A stretch of 64,000 bases of DNA from Pararhodobacter marinus (GTDB taxonomy: Bacteria > Pseudomonadota > Alphaproteobacteria > Rhodobacterales > Rhodobacteraceae), in assembly GCF_003122215.1 (NCBI RefSeq), contig NZ_QEYD01000009.1, positions 157,976 to 221,975 of the forward strand, read 5' to 3'. Made by a program: the position numbers and the translations under genes. The notes under the pieces were generated by a model that saw only the letters and a list, made by a program, of their open reading frames with translations, did not search any database and was not told the DNA's origin. Shown one piece after another: positions 35,235 through 44,587 of the stretch (within the stretch, counting starts at the first letter, position 1; each line of letters opens with the position of its first letter).

Positions 35235-36926
35235 ATGACCTCAAAGATTTTCACCACCACAGCCCTTGTCGCCGCGCTTGTCGCCACCAGTGTCGAACGG
35301 GCGGAAGCCCAGCGCAGTCTCGCCGCCGGCGTGCTGGGCGGGATCATCGGCGGCGCCATCGTCGCCGGGGCCGCGCAATCGCAGCAACGCACCCGCACCG
35401 TCGTGCGCCAGCGGACGGTCGTCGTGGATACCGCCGCCCGGCAACAGGCGCGGGATATTCAGACCGCGCTGAACCATTTCGGCTGGAATGTCGGCGTCGT
35501 CGACGGCTCGCTGGGCCCCAATTCGCGCAACGGCATCCGCAATTACCAGGGTTATCTGGGCTTCCCCGTCACCGGCCAGTTGCTGGAATTCGAACGTCTG
35601 GTCCTGGTCACGGCCTATCAGCGCGCCATCGCGGGCGGGCCTGACGTGACCCGCGTGTCGTCGCGCCACCGCGACGGCATCCGCGGTCTTCTGGAAACCG
35701 TCCGGGACGAGATGCGTGGCGGCGGCTCGCGCACGGCGGGCGCCTATGGCCTGCCCGGCGAGGTGGCCGAGGCCGTGGACCGCATCGCCGAAAGCTCGGA
35801 TCCGTCGGCCGAACAGCTTGTCGAACGCTCTGGCTTCATCCAGCTCAGCGACCTGAACGGTGACGGGCGCACCGATTACATCATCGATACCTCGGTCACC
35901 GGCTCGGCCTTCTGGTGCAACGCACAGGCCTGCACGGTCCAGGTCTTCGTCTCGACCCCGGACGGGTATGCGCGCAACGATTTCCAGTCGAACGACGCAA
36001 CCCCCGCGGCCTTCGACTGCCTGCAATCGGCCTGCCGCCTGAGCGACGGCGCAACCGTCTCGGTCTCGGCCCCGGTCGTGCCGCAGGGCACCGCGCCCGC
36101 CGGGTCGCTGGCCGCGCCGGTTGCCGCCGCGCAGCCCATGGTTCCCAATCCCGGCGCCAGCCCGGCCGCCGGCAGCGCGGCGACGGCCGCGCGTCCCAGC
36201 TTCCTGGGCGGCGGCGCCCGGGCGCAATCGGCCTCGCTCGCCTCGCATTGCAACCGCGTGGGCCTCGTGACCTCGGCCAATGGCGGCTACAGCGACCTGG
36301 GCAACATGACCGATCCGGTCTTTACGCTGAATGAGCAGTTCTGCGTCGCGCGCGGCTATGCCATCGCCGATGGCGAAGCGGTGATGAGCCAGCTGGGCGT
36401 CACCCCGGCCAGCGTGAGCGGCGATTGCGAGGCGCTCGGCGCCGAGCTTCAACCGCAGGTCTCGGCCCTGTCGCTGCAGGCGCGCGACGTGGTGCTGGGG
36501 GCGACGACGCAATGGATGCTCGGCTCGGGCATGAGCACGACGGATCTGGCGACCTATGCGCGGATCTGCCTGTCGGCGGGCTATTCGGCGGATAACCTGG
36601 ATGTCGCCATCGCCTCGGCGCTGGTCCTGTCGGCGCTGGGGGAAACCGCCTATGGCGAGTTGCCCGCCCATCACCTGATGCAGGGGATCGGCGCGGTGCA
36701 GCGCCGCGACCTGGCGGCGGAATGGTTCAACGCCTCGGTCCCCGTCTCGCTGACGACCGAGGTCGCGTTCCAGCCCGGTCCGGCCTCGCGCAATCAGCTG
36801 GTGTTGCAGGCGCTGGCCGCCGCGAGTGGCGACGCCCCCGCGCCGATGCCGGTGGCTACCGCGCCGCAGGTTCAGCCTGTCGCGCCCCAGCCGCAGCCGC
36901 AGCCTGCGCCGTCCGCCGGCAAGTGA
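35235..36926 (+). CDS. secreted protein with peptidoglycan-binding domain
   Basis: About 563 residues. A signal peptide (1-25, ending AEA) is followed by a Gly/Ala-rich hydrophobic stretch (31-47) and a PG_binding_1 domain (about 70-125: QTALNHFGWNVGVVDGSLG, then GIRNYQGYLGFPVTG). A middle segment carries an EF-hand-like DLNGDGRTDYI and four Cys. A long Ala/Pro linker and a helical C-terminal half follow, ending in a Pro/Gln-rich tail. Only the peptidoglycan-binding part is recognisable. The second ATG (35235) is chosen because AGG is well placed before it; 35226 is the alternative. It is probably attached to the cell wall in the periplasm. Confidence 0.75.
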   Translation: MTSKIFTTTALVAALVATSVERAEAQRSLAAGVLGGIIGGAIVAGAAQSQQRTRTVVRQRTVVVDTAARQQARDIQTALNHFGWNVGVVDGSLGPNSRNGIRNYQGYLGFPVTGQLLEFERLVLVTAYQRAIAGGPDVTRVSSRHRDGIRGLLETVRDEMRGGGSRTAGAYGLPGEVAEAVDRIAESSDPSAEQLVERSGFIQLSDLNGDGRTDYIIDTSVTGSAFWCNAQACTVQVFVSTPDGYARNDFQSNDATPAAFDCLQSACRLSDGATVSVSAPVVPQGTAPAGSLAAPVAAAQPMVPNPGASPAAGSAATAARPSFLGGGARAQSASLASHCNRVGLVTSANGGYSDLGNMTDPVFTLNEQFCVARGYAIADGEAVMSQLGVTPASVSGDCEALGAELQPQVSALSLQARDVVLGATTQWMLGSGMSTTDLATYARICLSAGYSADNLDVAIASALVLSALGETAYGELPAHHLMQGIGAVQRRDLAAEWFNASVPVSLTTEVAFQPGPASRNQLVLQALAAASGDAPAPMPVATAPQVQPVAPQPQPQPAPSAGK

Positions 36927-36969
36927 CCGGGCGTCCTGCCCGCTGATCGGAAACGCCACAAGGCCGGGC

Positions 36970-37770
36970 TCACAGCAGCCCGGCCTTTTTCGCATCCGGC
37001 AGATAGGTCCGGCTGACCGGGATCTCGCGCCCGTCCGACAGCGTCAGCACGCCGCGCGCCCCTTCGCGCCGCGCCGCGCGGACCTGATCCAGCGCGACCC
37101 AGTGCGAGCGGTGCACCTGCAGGCCCGCGCAGCCCTCGGTTTCGGCGATGGCATCGCTCAGCCGCATCAACAGCATCTCGTGGCCGCGCGTGGTCACCAC
37201 GTCGACATAGTGATCCTGTACCGACAGCGACAGCAGGGCGCCACGCTTGTCCAGGGGCAGGCGGGCCAGCAGGCGGGGCAGGGGGCCGGCCTGCGTTCCG
37301 GCGACAGGGGGCGCCACGGTCGCAGGCGGCGCATCGCTGCCGCCATAACCCAGGCTGAAGGCCGCCGTGATCAGCAGCGCAATCGGCGTTGTCGACAACA
37401 GCAGGTCGCCTATCTCGCCCGGCGACAAGGGGGAAATGCCGAAGGCCACGAGGTTCACAACCCCGACTTCGAGCGCGACGATCACCGCCACGACCGCGCT
37501 GCCCACAAGCCATTGCACGATGCGCGCCGCGCCGCGCCGCATCAGGGCGATCACCGTCCATTGGCTGAACAGCCAGCCCGAGAACAGCGTCACCAACCCG
37601 ATCACCGCCCAGTAGATCAGCCTTGCGCCGAACCCAAGCGAGTGCAGCGTCCCGAACGGCCCCGAGAGTCCGGCGGCCACGATCACCGCGCCGAGAATCA
37701 CCCAGGGCGAAGGGCGCGAGAACACCTGTTGCAGGTCACGCATCGCAAGGCGCAAGGGGCTGTCGTTCAC
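36970..37770 (-). CDS. membrane-anchored LytTR-family transcriptional regulator
   Basis: A 266-residue protein with about four N-terminal membrane helices (roughly 20-150) and a C-terminal LytTR DNA-binding domain (about 165-266). The latter shows LLSLSVQDHYVDVVTTRGHEMLLMRLSDAI in two strands, then VHRSHWVALDQVRAARREG and IPVSRTYLPDAKKAGLL. The GTG at 37770 is preferred because GAGG stands before it. The ATG at 37743 is an alternative. It has no receiver domain, so the membrane part probably senses the signal. Its targets are unknown. Confidence 0.8.
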   Translation of the reverse strand: MNDSPLRLAMRDLQQVFSRPSPWVILGAVIVAAGLSGPFGTLHSLGFGARLIYWAVIGLVTLFSGWLFSQWTVIALMRRGAARIVQWLVGSAVVAVIVALEVGVVNLVAFGISPLSPGEIGDLLLSTTPIALLITAAFSLGYGGSDAPPATVAPPVAGTQAGPLPRLLARLPLDKRGALLSLSVQDHYVDVVTTRGHEMLLMRLSDAIAETEGCAGLQVHRSHWVALDQVRAARREGARGVLTLSDGREIPVSRTYLPDAKKAGLL

Positions 37771-37865
37771 GCGGAACCTCGTTGACTTCGCGGATTCGTC
37801 GTCGATCCGGCTGATGGGGTGGGGCAGGTCTGCCGCATCGCATACAGACACGACGAGGCCCCCCC

Positions 37866-38363
37866 ATGACAAGTCTTGCTCCTCTTCTCGAGGCCGCTCC
37901 TGTGATCCAGATGCACGCCGCAAGCGCGCTGGCGGCGCTGGTGCTCGGGCCCGTGGCGATCCATCGCCGACGCCGCGACCGGCTGCACAAGACCGTCGGC
38001 TATGTCTGGATCGTGGCAATGGCCGCCGCCGCGATATCCAGTTTCTGGATCCATTCGATGCCGGTGATCGGACCTTTCGGGCCGATCCACGCGCTGTCGG
38101 CTCTTGCCCTCGTGTCGCTGGTGCGCGGCCTTGCGGCAGCCATCCGGCGCGATATCGCCACGCACCGCGCCGTCCTGCGCGGCCTTTACTATTACGGGGT
38201 GGGCGTGCCGATGATCTTCACCCTGTTGCCGGGCCGCGTGATGAGCCGCGTCCTGTTCGGGCCGGACAGCGCGGCCGGTCTCTGGGTGGTCGCGGTGCTG
38301 GGGCTCGTGGCTGTCGCGTGGCACCTTCTCGGCCGGCGCCGGGCGCCGCGCAGAAATGCGTAA
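37866..38363 (+). CDS. DUF2306-like membrane protein
   Basis: A 165-residue membrane protein with four helices. Conserved His residues occur in VIQMHAASALAALVLGP, RDRLHKTVGYVW and THRAVLRGLYYYG, the pattern of the DUF2306 family. The function is unknown; similar proteins are proposed to be heme- or quinone-linked. It is divergent from the LytTR gene, which may control it. The common LytTR-plus-membrane-protein arrangement supports this weakly. Confidence 0.72.
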   Translation: MTSLAPLLEAAPVIQMHAASALAALVLGPVAIHRRRRDRLHKTVGYVWIVAMAAAAISSFWIHSMPVIGPFGPIHALSALALVSLVRGLAAAIRRDIATHRAVLRGLYYYGVGVPMIFTLLPGRVMSRVLFGPDSAAGLWVVAVLGLVAVAWHLLGRRRAPRRNA

Positions 38364-38427
38364 GTCTCCCCGATTTTCCTCTTCACATCCCCGGGCGAAC
38401 CGGATACATGCAGCGCACCAATCCAGT

Positions 38428-38514
38428 GCGGTCGTGGCGGAATTGGTAGACGCGCAGCGTTGAGGTCGCTGTGGGCTAACCCCCGTGGAAGTTCGAGTCT
38501 TCTCGACCGCACCA
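38428..38514 (+). tRNA. tRNA-Leu (anticodon GAG)
   Basis: An 87-base class II tRNA with a long variable arm. The acceptor GCGGTCG pairs with CGACCGC, followed by ACCA. The anticodon stem CAGCG/CGCTG holds the loop TTGAGGT with GAG at 38462-38464. The T-loop is TTCGAGT. Confidence 0.95.
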
Positions 38515-38710
38515 TTTTCCCCCTGAATGAAAAGCAAGCCCATCGGGCGCCCCCGTCCGCGGGGCCGCAGTCGATTCGACTGTCTGGTGCGGGAAATTAA
38601 GGCCACTGTCCTGCAGATGACGGGTTTGATGCGTCTATTGTCGCCTTTGGGCGGCGATCGCGGGAATCGGCGGTTTAACGCTTGAAATCAAGTGGTGGGG
38701 CCGTTTTACT

Positions 38711-38740
38711 CTTCCACAAGAACAAAAAAGCACTTCCACA
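38711..38740. promoter_or_regulatory. direct repeat before the polyamine-type transporter operon
   Basis: CTTCCACA occurs at 38711-38718 and 38733-38740, starting 22 bases apart (about two helix turns) and ending 12 bases before the GTG start. The second copy also pairs with GGAAG in the ribosome-site region. It is a possible regulator or translational control site. Confidence 0.3.
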
Positions 38741-38752
38741 GGGGGAAGCTAA

Positions 38753-39850
38753 GTGTCAGAAACCCGCACCGACGGTTTCGTCGTGTTCGATCGTGTGCAA
38801 AAAAGCTATGACGGTGAGACCCTCGTCGTCAAAGACCTGAACCTGAGCATGCCGAAAGGGGAATTCCTTACGATGCTCGGGCCGTCGGGGTCGGGGAAGA
38901 CGACCTGCCTGATGATGCTGGCGGGTTTCGAAACCGCCACCCATGGCGAAATCCTTCTGGACCACAAGCCGATCAACAACATCCCGCCGCACAAGCGCGG
39001 GATCGGCATGGTCTTCCAGAACTACGCCTTGTTCCCGCACATGACGATCGCCGAGAATCTCAGCTTCCCGCTCGAGGTGCGCGGCATGGGCAAGTCCGAG
39101 CGCGAAGGCAAGATCCGCCGCGCGCTGGACATGGTGCAGATGGGCGAATTCGGCAACCGGCGTCCGGCGCAGCTTTCGGGCGGTCAGCAGCAGCGTGTCG
39201 CGCTGGCGCGGGCGCTGGTCTTCGAGCCCGAGCTGGTGTTGATGGACGAGCCGCTCGGCGCGCTCGACAAGCAGCTGCGCGAGCACATGCAGTTCGAAAT
39301 CACCAATCTCGCGCATACGCTGGGCATCACCACGGTCTACGTCACGCACGACCAGACCGAGGCGCTGACCATGTCGGACCGCGTGGCGGTGTTCAATGAC
39401 GGTCGCATCCAGCAGCTTGCCCCGCCCGAGGACCTGTACGAGCGCCCCGAGAACAGCTTCGTGGCGCAGTTCATCGGCGAGAACAACAAGCTGGAAGGCG
39501 TGGTCGAAACGATCAACGGCGACCGCTGCACCGTGCGGCTGGACGATGGCACGGTGATCGACGCCAAGCCGGTCAACGTGACCAAGGCGGGCGAGCGGAC
39601 GCGCGTGTCGATCCGCCCCGAGCGTGTCGAATCGAATCCGGATCGTCTGGCCTCGGATGCGCATCTTGTCGATGCCGAAGTGCTTGAATTCATTTACATG
39701 GGCGACACGTTCCGGGTCCGCCTGCGGGTGGCCGGAAACGACGACTTCATCATGAAGTACCGCAACGCTCAGGATCAGGGCCGCTATTCGCCGGGTCAGA
39801 AGATCCAGATCGGATGGCAGGCCGAGGATTGCCGCGCGCTGGACGCCTGA
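38753..39850 (+). CDS. polyamine-type ABC transporter ATPase (PotA-like)
   Basis: A 365-residue ATPase with Walker A GPSGSGKTT, Q-loop FQNYALFPHMT, signature LSGGQQQRVALARAL, Walker B LVLMDEPLGALD, H-loop VTHDQTEAL and a C-terminal TOBE domain (about 290-360). The start is GTG at 38753 after GGGGGAAG. It heads an operon with a binding protein and two permeases, the PotABCD layout. The solute may be a polyamine, an opine or a related compound. Confidence 0.88.
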   Translation: MSETRTDGFVVFDRVQKSYDGETLVVKDLNLSMPKGEFLTMLGPSGSGKTTCLMMLAGFETATHGEILLDHKPINNIPPHKRGIGMVFQNYALFPHMTIAENLSFPLEVRGMGKSEREGKIRRALDMVQMGEFGNRRPAQLSGGQQQRVALARALVFEPELVLMDEPLGALDKQLREHMQFEITNLAHTLGITTVYVTHDQTEALTMSDRVAVFNDGRIQQLAPPEDLYERPENSFVAQFIGENNKLEGVVETINGDRCTVRLDDGTVIDAKPVNVTKAGERTRVSIRPERVESNPDRLASDAHLVDAEVLEFIYMGDTFRVRLRVAGNDDFIMKYRNAQDQGRYSPGQKIQIGWQAEDCRALDA

Positions 39851-39938
39851 CAGCGCCGCGCGTGGGAAACTCTTGCCGATTCCTTGCCCGCAGGACGGCT
39901 TGCGACAACAGCGGGCAACTCGACTAGGGAGTAATTCA

Positions 39939-41054
39939 ATGAAACTCAAGACCACAATGATGGGGGCCGCCGGCGTCCTCGCGCTGACCGCTGGTGGCGC
40001 GTTCGCCCAGGATATGGCCAATGAAATGACCATCGTGTCCTGGGGCGGTGCTTACCAGCAGTCGCAGGTGAACGCCTATCACGAGCCCTATCAGGAAATG
40101 CATCCCGAGGTGACGATCATCACCGACGAAAGCTCGGGCGATGCCGTGGCGCGGATGCGCGCGATGTTCGAAGCCAACAACGTCACCTGGGATCTGGTCG
40201 ACGTGGTCGCCTCGGACGCGATGCGTCTGTGCGACGAAGGCCTGGCGATGCCGATCGAGCATGACGAAGTGCTGGCCGCTGCGCCGGACGGCACCTCGGC
40301 GTCGGAAGATTTCGGCGACATGATCATCTCCGAGTGCTTCATCCCGCAGATCGTCTATTCGACGACCTTCGGCTACCGCACCGACATGGTCCCCGAAGGC
40401 GCCGAGCCGCCGACCGATGCCTGCGCCGTGTTCGACCTGGAAACCTATCCGGGCCGCCGCGCGCTGGAGCGTCGTCCGATCGGCAACATGGAATGGGCGC
40501 TGCTGTGTGACGGCGTGGCCATCGAAGACGTCTACGACATGCTGGAAACCGACGAGGGCGTCGAGCGCGCTTTCGCCATGCTGGACACGATCAAGGACGA
40601 AACCATCTGGTGGACCGCCGGCGCCGAAACGCCGCAGCTTCTGGCCGATGGCGAAGTCTTCATGGGTTCGACCTATAACGGTCGTCTGTTCTCGGCCATC
40701 GCCGAGCAGGACCAGCCCATCGGCATGGCCTGGGGCTACCAGATGTTCGACCTCGACGGCTGGGTGATCCCCGAAGGCCTGCCCGAAGACCACCTGGCCC
40801 GCGTGATGGACTATCTCTATTTCGCGACCGACACCCAGCGTCTGGCCGATCAGGCCGCGTATATCTCGTATGGTCCGGCCCGGACGTCCTCGGCCCCGCT
40901 GGTCGGCAACCATGCCGAGCTGGGTATTCCGATGGGTCCGCACATGCCGACCGCGCCGGATAACATCGAAGGCGCCTTCGTGTTCAACTACACTTGGTGG
41001 GCCGACTATCGCGACGAGATGGACGCCCGCTTCCAGGCCTGGCTGGCCCAATAA
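39939..41054 (+). CDS. periplasmic binding protein of polyamine-type ABC transporter (PotD-like)
   Basis: A 371-residue secreted protein with a signal peptide (1-23, GGAFAQ) and a SBP_bac fold. The mature start EMTIVSWGGAYQQSQ resembles PotD/PotF-type proteins, with the TIVYSTTFGYRTDMVPEG-like inner region and a WTAGAETPQLLADGEVFMG loop. A GGGAG ribosome site precedes the ATG. After its stop, two perfect GC hairpins (41066-41140) separate it from the permeases, as is common where the binding protein is made in excess. The exact ligand is unknown. Confidence 0.88.
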   Translation: MKLKTTMMGAAGVLALTAGGAFAQDMANEMTIVSWGGAYQQSQVNAYHEPYQEMHPEVTIITDESSGDAVARMRAMFEANNVTWDLVDVVASDAMRLCDEGLAMPIEHDEVLAAAPDGTSASEDFGDMIISECFIPQIVYSTTFGYRTDMVPEGAEPPTDACAVFDLETYPGRRALERRPIGNMEWALLCDGVAIEDVYDMLETDEGVERAFAMLDTIKDETIWWTAGAETPQLLADGEVFMGSTYNGRLFSAIAEQDQPIGMAWGYQMFDLDGWVIPEGLPEDHLARVMDYLYFATDTQRLADQAAYISYGPARTSSAPLVGNHAELGIPMGPHMPTAPDNIEGAFVFNYTWWADYRDEMDARFQAWLAQ

Positions 41055-41065
41055 CGATGTGAACT

Positions 41066-41140
41066 GGATCCGGCCTCGTCCCGAGGCCGGATCCTGACCG
41101 TTGCACCGGCGCCCGAGCGACTTCGCTCGTCCGGGCGCCG
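41066..41140 (+). promoter_or_regulatory. tandem intercistronic hairpins after the binding-protein gene
   Basis: Hairpin 1 has 13-base perfect arms (41066-41078 and 41082-41094) around a three-base loop. Hairpin 2 has 9-base outer arms, CGGCGCCCG and CGGGCGCCG (41107-41140), with an inner stem GAGCG/CGCTC. No T-run follows, so they probably protect the upstream mRNA end or partly reduce read-through into the permease genes. Confidence 0.7.
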
Positions 41141-41160
41141 ACCCTGACAGGGACCCGAGG

Positions 41161-42435
41161 ATGAGCTCCAGCGATACCAAAACGGATATGCTGTCGACCC
41201 ATGACGGCGAGCCGCTCAAGAAAAGCCTCGGCCGCGCTTTGCGCCGACAGAAGATGCGCGCCCTGCTGCTGATCGCGCCGCTTCTGGCCTTCATCATCCT
41301 GGGCTTCCTGATGCCGATCGGCTCGATGCTGACGCGCTCGGTCGATAACGAAGTCGTCGAGGAAATCATGCCGCGGACCGTTGCCGCGCTTGAGGACTGG
41401 GATGTCGACAGCACCGAATTGCCGCCCGAAGAAACCTTCCGCGCGCTGGTCGCCGACCTGCAGGTCGCGGTCGAGAACCGCACCGCGCTGACCTTCGCGC
41501 GACGCATGAATTACGAGCTGGCGGGTTTCACCACGATGGTGCGCCGCGCCCAACGCGAGGTCCGCCGCATCGACCTGGAGACCGACGGCCCGTTCCGCGA
41601 CATGATGATCGAGTCGCATGAGGGCTGGGGCGAGCTGGCGACCTGGCGCGCGCTCAAGGCCTATTCCGGGGATCCGACCATCGGCTATTACCTGTCGGCC
41701 GTGGACCGCACCATGGTTTCGGGCCATATCGAGCCCCTTCCGGACGACCGCTCGATCCACCTGATGCTGTTCTGGCGCACGGCCTGGATGTCGGGGCTGA
41801 TCTGTTTCCTGGGGCTGCTTCTGGGCTATCCCATCGCCTTCCTTCTGGCGAATGTGAAGGAACGCTATGCGAACCTGCTGCTGATCATGGTTCTGCTGCC
41901 CTTCTGGACATCGCTTCTGGTGCGGACCTCGTCCTGGAAGGTGCTGTTGCAGGAACAGGGCGTCATCAACCAGATGCTGGTCTGGATCGGGCTGGTGGCC
42001 GATGACAACCGGCTGACGATGATCAACAACAAGTTCGGCGTGATCGTCGCGATGACGCAGATCCTGCTGCCCTTCATGATCCTGCCGCTCTACTCGGTGA
42101 TGAAAACCATCCCGCCCAGCTATGTCCGCGCCGCCAAGAGCCTGGGCGCGAATGACTGGACGGCGTTCTGGCGGGTCTATTTCCCGCAATCCGTCCCCGG
42201 TATCGGCGCGGGCGCGATCCTCGTGTTCATCATGGCGGTCGGCTACTACATCACGCCGGAACTGGTGGGCGGCCCGTCGGGCATGTTCATCTCGAACCGG
42301 ATCGCGCACCAATGGTACGTCTCGGGCAACTGGGGTCTGGTCGGCGCGCTGGGCACGATCCTGCTGGTCGCCGTCCTGGTGCTCTACTGGGTCTACGACC
42401 GCGTGGTCGGTATCGATAACGTCAAGCTGGGGTAA
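41161..42435 (+). CDS. polyamine-type ABC transporter permease (PotB-like)
   Basis: A 424-residue permease, longer than classic PotB (about 285) because of a roughly 130-residue hydrophilic, charged periplasmic segment between the first and second helices (about 65-200). The BPD_transp_1 core follows, with the EAA loop near AAKSLGANDWTAFWRVYFPQ. This extended form is known in opine/polyamine-type permeases. It is separated from the next permease by 6 bases. Confidence 0.87.
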   Translation: MSSSDTKTDMLSTHDGEPLKKSLGRALRRQKMRALLLIAPLLAFIILGFLMPIGSMLTRSVDNEVVEEIMPRTVAALEDWDVDSTELPPEETFRALVADLQVAVENRTALTFARRMNYELAGFTTMVRRAQREVRRIDLETDGPFRDMMIESHEGWGELATWRALKAYSGDPTIGYYLSAVDRTMVSGHIEPLPDDRSIHLMLFWRTAWMSGLICFLGLLLGYPIAFLLANVKERYANLLLIMVLLPFWTSLLVRTSSWKVLLQEQGVINQMLVWIGLVADDNRLTMINNKFGVIVAMTQILLPFMILPLYSVMKTIPPSYVRAAKSLGANDWTAFWRVYFPQSVPGIGAGAILVFIMAVGYYITPELVGGPSGMFISNRIAHQWYVSGNWGLVGALGTILLVAVLVLYWVYDRVVGIDNVKLG

Positions 42436-42441
42436 CGAGAC

Positions 42442-43293
42442 ATGGCGCTTCCAAGCTACGCATCCCCGCTGCAACGGGTCTGGTACTACGCTTTCCGCGT
42501 GATCTGCGCGCTGGTGTTCTTCTACCTGATGTTCCCGATCCTGGTGATCGTGCCGCTGAGCTTCAATGCCGAGAACTTCTTCACCTTCACGCCGGAAATG
42601 CTGGCGCTGGATCCGGCCGGGTTCTCGCTGAAGCATTACGTGGACTTCTTCACCAATCCCGACTGGCAGCTCGCCACCCGGAACTCGCTGACCATCGCGC
42701 CGATGGCGACGCTGATCTCGGTCAGCCTTGGCACGCTGGCGGCGATCGGGCTGAGCCAGGCGCATGTCCCGTTCAAGCGGGCGATCATGGCGATCCTGAT
42801 TTCGCCGATGATCGTGCCGCTGATCATCTCGGCGGCGGGGATGTATTTCTTCTTCTCGGCGATCGGGCTGCAGGGGACCTATTGGGGCGTCGTGCTGGCG
42901 CATGCGATCCTGGGGATCCCCTTCGTCATCATCACCGTCACCGCGACGCTGGTGGGGTTCGACCGCTCGCTGACGCGGGCGGCGGCATCGATGGGGGCGG
43001 GGCCGGTGAAGACCTTCTTCAAGGTGCAGCTGCCGCTCATCCTGCCGGGGGTGATCTCGGGCGCGCTGTTTGCCTTCATCACCTCGTTCGACGAGGTCGT
43101 GGTGGTGATCTTCGTGGGCTCGGCCGCGCAGCAGACGCTGCCCTGGCAGATGTTCATCGGCCTGCGCGAGCAGATCTCGCCGACGATCCTGGCCGTGGCC
43201 TCGCTGATGGTGGCCTTGTCGATCCTGCTGCTGGCGACGCTGGAAATCCTGCGGCGGCGCAACGAGCGGCTGCGGGGGATGAGCCCGGGTTAA
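42442..43293 (+). CDS. polyamine-type ABC transporter permease (PotC-like)
   Basis: A 283-residue permease with six helices and the EAA loop AAASMGAGPVKTFFKVQLPL. It is of PotC length and order and is the last gene of the operon. A GC-rich repeat with a hairpin (43301-43372) follows 8 bases after its stop and may end transcription. Confidence 0.9.
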   Translation: MALPSYASPLQRVWYYAFRVICALVFFYLMFPILVIVPLSFNAENFFTFTPEMLALDPAGFSLKHYVDFFTNPDWQLATRNSLTIAPMATLISVSLGTLAAIGLSQAHVPFKRAIMAILISPMIVPLIISAAGMYFFFSAIGLQGTYWGVVLAHAILGIPFVIITVTATLVGFDRSLTRAAASMGAGPVKTFFKVQLPLILPGVISGALFAFITSFDEVVVVIFVGSAAQQTLPWQMFIGLREQISPTILAVASLMVALSILLLATLEILRRRNERLRGMSPG

Positions 43294-43300
43294 GGAAGCA

Positions 43301-43372
43301 GGGGGGCTGTCTGCCCCCCTCTTTGCCTGACGGCAAATTCACCCCCCGAGGATATTTTCGGCGTAAAGATGA
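43301..43372 (+). repeat. dispersed GC-rich intergenic repeat, copy 1
   Basis: The hairpin GGGGGGC, five bases, GCCCCCC (43301-43319) is followed by a small TTTGCC/GGCAAA stem, then CACCCCCCGAGGATATTTTC and AAAGATG. The same block order occurs at 58191-58255 and, inverted, at 58112-58153. Confidence 0.75.
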
Positions 43373-43425
43373 CAGGGTGTCCCGCGACGGGGCACCCTTT
43401 CGCTGTCGGGATACGGTTCGGGCGT

Positions 43426-43872
43426 TTAGCGGGTGAGGGCGAGCTTGTCCTCGACGAAGCGCAAGAGGTCGCTTGCCGGGCGGGCACCGGCGAGGCGGGC
43501 GACTTCGCGGCCGCGATGGAACAGGATGAAGGCCGGGATGCCGCGGATATTGAAGCGCACGGTGGCGTCCGGGTTCGACTGGGTGTCGATCTTGGCCAGC
43601 CGCACCTTGCCTTTCAGCGCGCGCGCGGCCTTTTCGAATTCGGGCGCCATCTGGCGGCAGGGTCCGCACCACGGCGCCCAGAAATCCACCAGCAGCGGCA
43701 GGTCGTCGTTCTTTGCCATCTTCTCGAGCGTCTTGAGGTCGAGCTTGGCGACCTTGCCGTCATTGAGCGCATGACCGCAGATGCCGCATTTCGGCGAGGC
43801 TTCGGCCTTGTCGGCGGGGAACTGGTTCACCTGCGCGCATTCCGGGCAGGTCAGCTTGATCTTGGTAGCCAT
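43426..43872 (-). CDS. trxC: thioredoxin 2 (TrxC) with N-terminal zinc ribbon
   Basis: A 148-residue cytoplasmic thioredoxin. Four cysteines, Cys9, Cys12, Cys29 and Cys32 (CPEC, CGIC), form the zinc site typical of TrxC, and the redox centre is WCGPC with Cys69 and Cys72. The cis-Pro is in RGIPAFILF. It reduces disulfides and is often linked to oxidative stress. It is the last gene of the minus-strand run from the NYN gene to trxC. Confidence 0.93.
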   Translation of the reverse strand: MATKIKLTCPECAQVNQFPADKAEASPKCGICGHALNDGKVAKLDLKTLEKMAKNDDLPLLVDFWAPWCGPCRQMAPEFEKAARALKGKVRLAKIDTQSNPDATVRFNIRGIPAFILFHRGREVARLAGARPASDLLRFVEDKLALTR

Positions 43873-43937
43873 GGCGATGTCTCGTATTCATTGTGTTGAA
43901 TGCGAAATGGGGGCGGACGGGCGCGGAATCAAGAGGG

Positions 43938-44567
43938 TCAGACGCGGTTGCGCGGCGGGCGCGATTTGTAGACCGGCAGTTTCCAGCCATAGGTCATCGA
44001 GCCGGCGCGCAACAGGAAGGTCACGGCGGCGCAGCCCAGCAGCGCCAGCGGCGTGGGGCCGACACCCCAGCGGATGAGCAGCGCAGCGGCGGCGCCCGCG
44101 AAGGCGGCGGAGAGATAGAGTTCGCCCTGACGCAGCACCAGCGGCACCTCGTTGCAGACGACATCGCGCATGAGCCCGCCGAACGCGCCGGTCATCATGC
44201 CCATCATCACCACCACCGCCGGGCCATGGCCGAGATCGAGCGCCACACCCACCCCCGCCGGAACCGCGACCGCGAGCGCGCCGGCATCGAACCAGTCGAT
44301 GGCGCGGCGGCGGTTTTCCAGCCGGTGGGCGAAGAAGAACACCAGCAGGGCGGCGGCGGAGGCCACGCCGATATAGCGCGGATTGGCGATCCAGAAGATT
44401 GTCTCGCGGTTCAGAACGAGGTCGCGCACAGTGCCGCCGCCCACAGCCGTAAGCGAGGCGATGAACAGAAAGCCCAGCAGGTCGAGCTGCGCGCGCGAGG
44501 CAACCAGCGCGCCGGTCAGCGCGAAGACGAAGACCGAGAGGTAATCGAGAAAGGCGACGGCGGTCAT
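43938..44567 (-). CDS. TRIC/UPF0126-family membrane protein (YicG-like)
   Basis: A 209-residue protein with six to seven helices. It has the duplicated family motif GGGTVRDLVLNRETIFW near residue 45 and GGLMRDVVCNEVPLVLR near residue 130. Prokaryotic members form trimeric potassium-type channels. The ATG has GGAG at 8 bases. It lies 20 bases after rnhA. Confidence 0.88.
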   Translation of the reverse strand: MTAVAFLDYLSVFVFALTGALVASRAQLDLLGFLFIASLTAVGGGTVRDLVLNRETIFWIANPRYIGVASAAALLVFFFAHRLENRRRAIDWFDAGALAVAVPAGVGVALDLGHGPAVVVMMGMMTGAFGGLMRDVVCNEVPLVLRQGELYLSAAFAGAAAALLIRWGVGPTPLALLGCAAVTFLLRAGSMTYGWKLPVYKSRPPRNRV

Positions 44568-44587
44568 GGGCGGCGCTCCGTTAGGGC

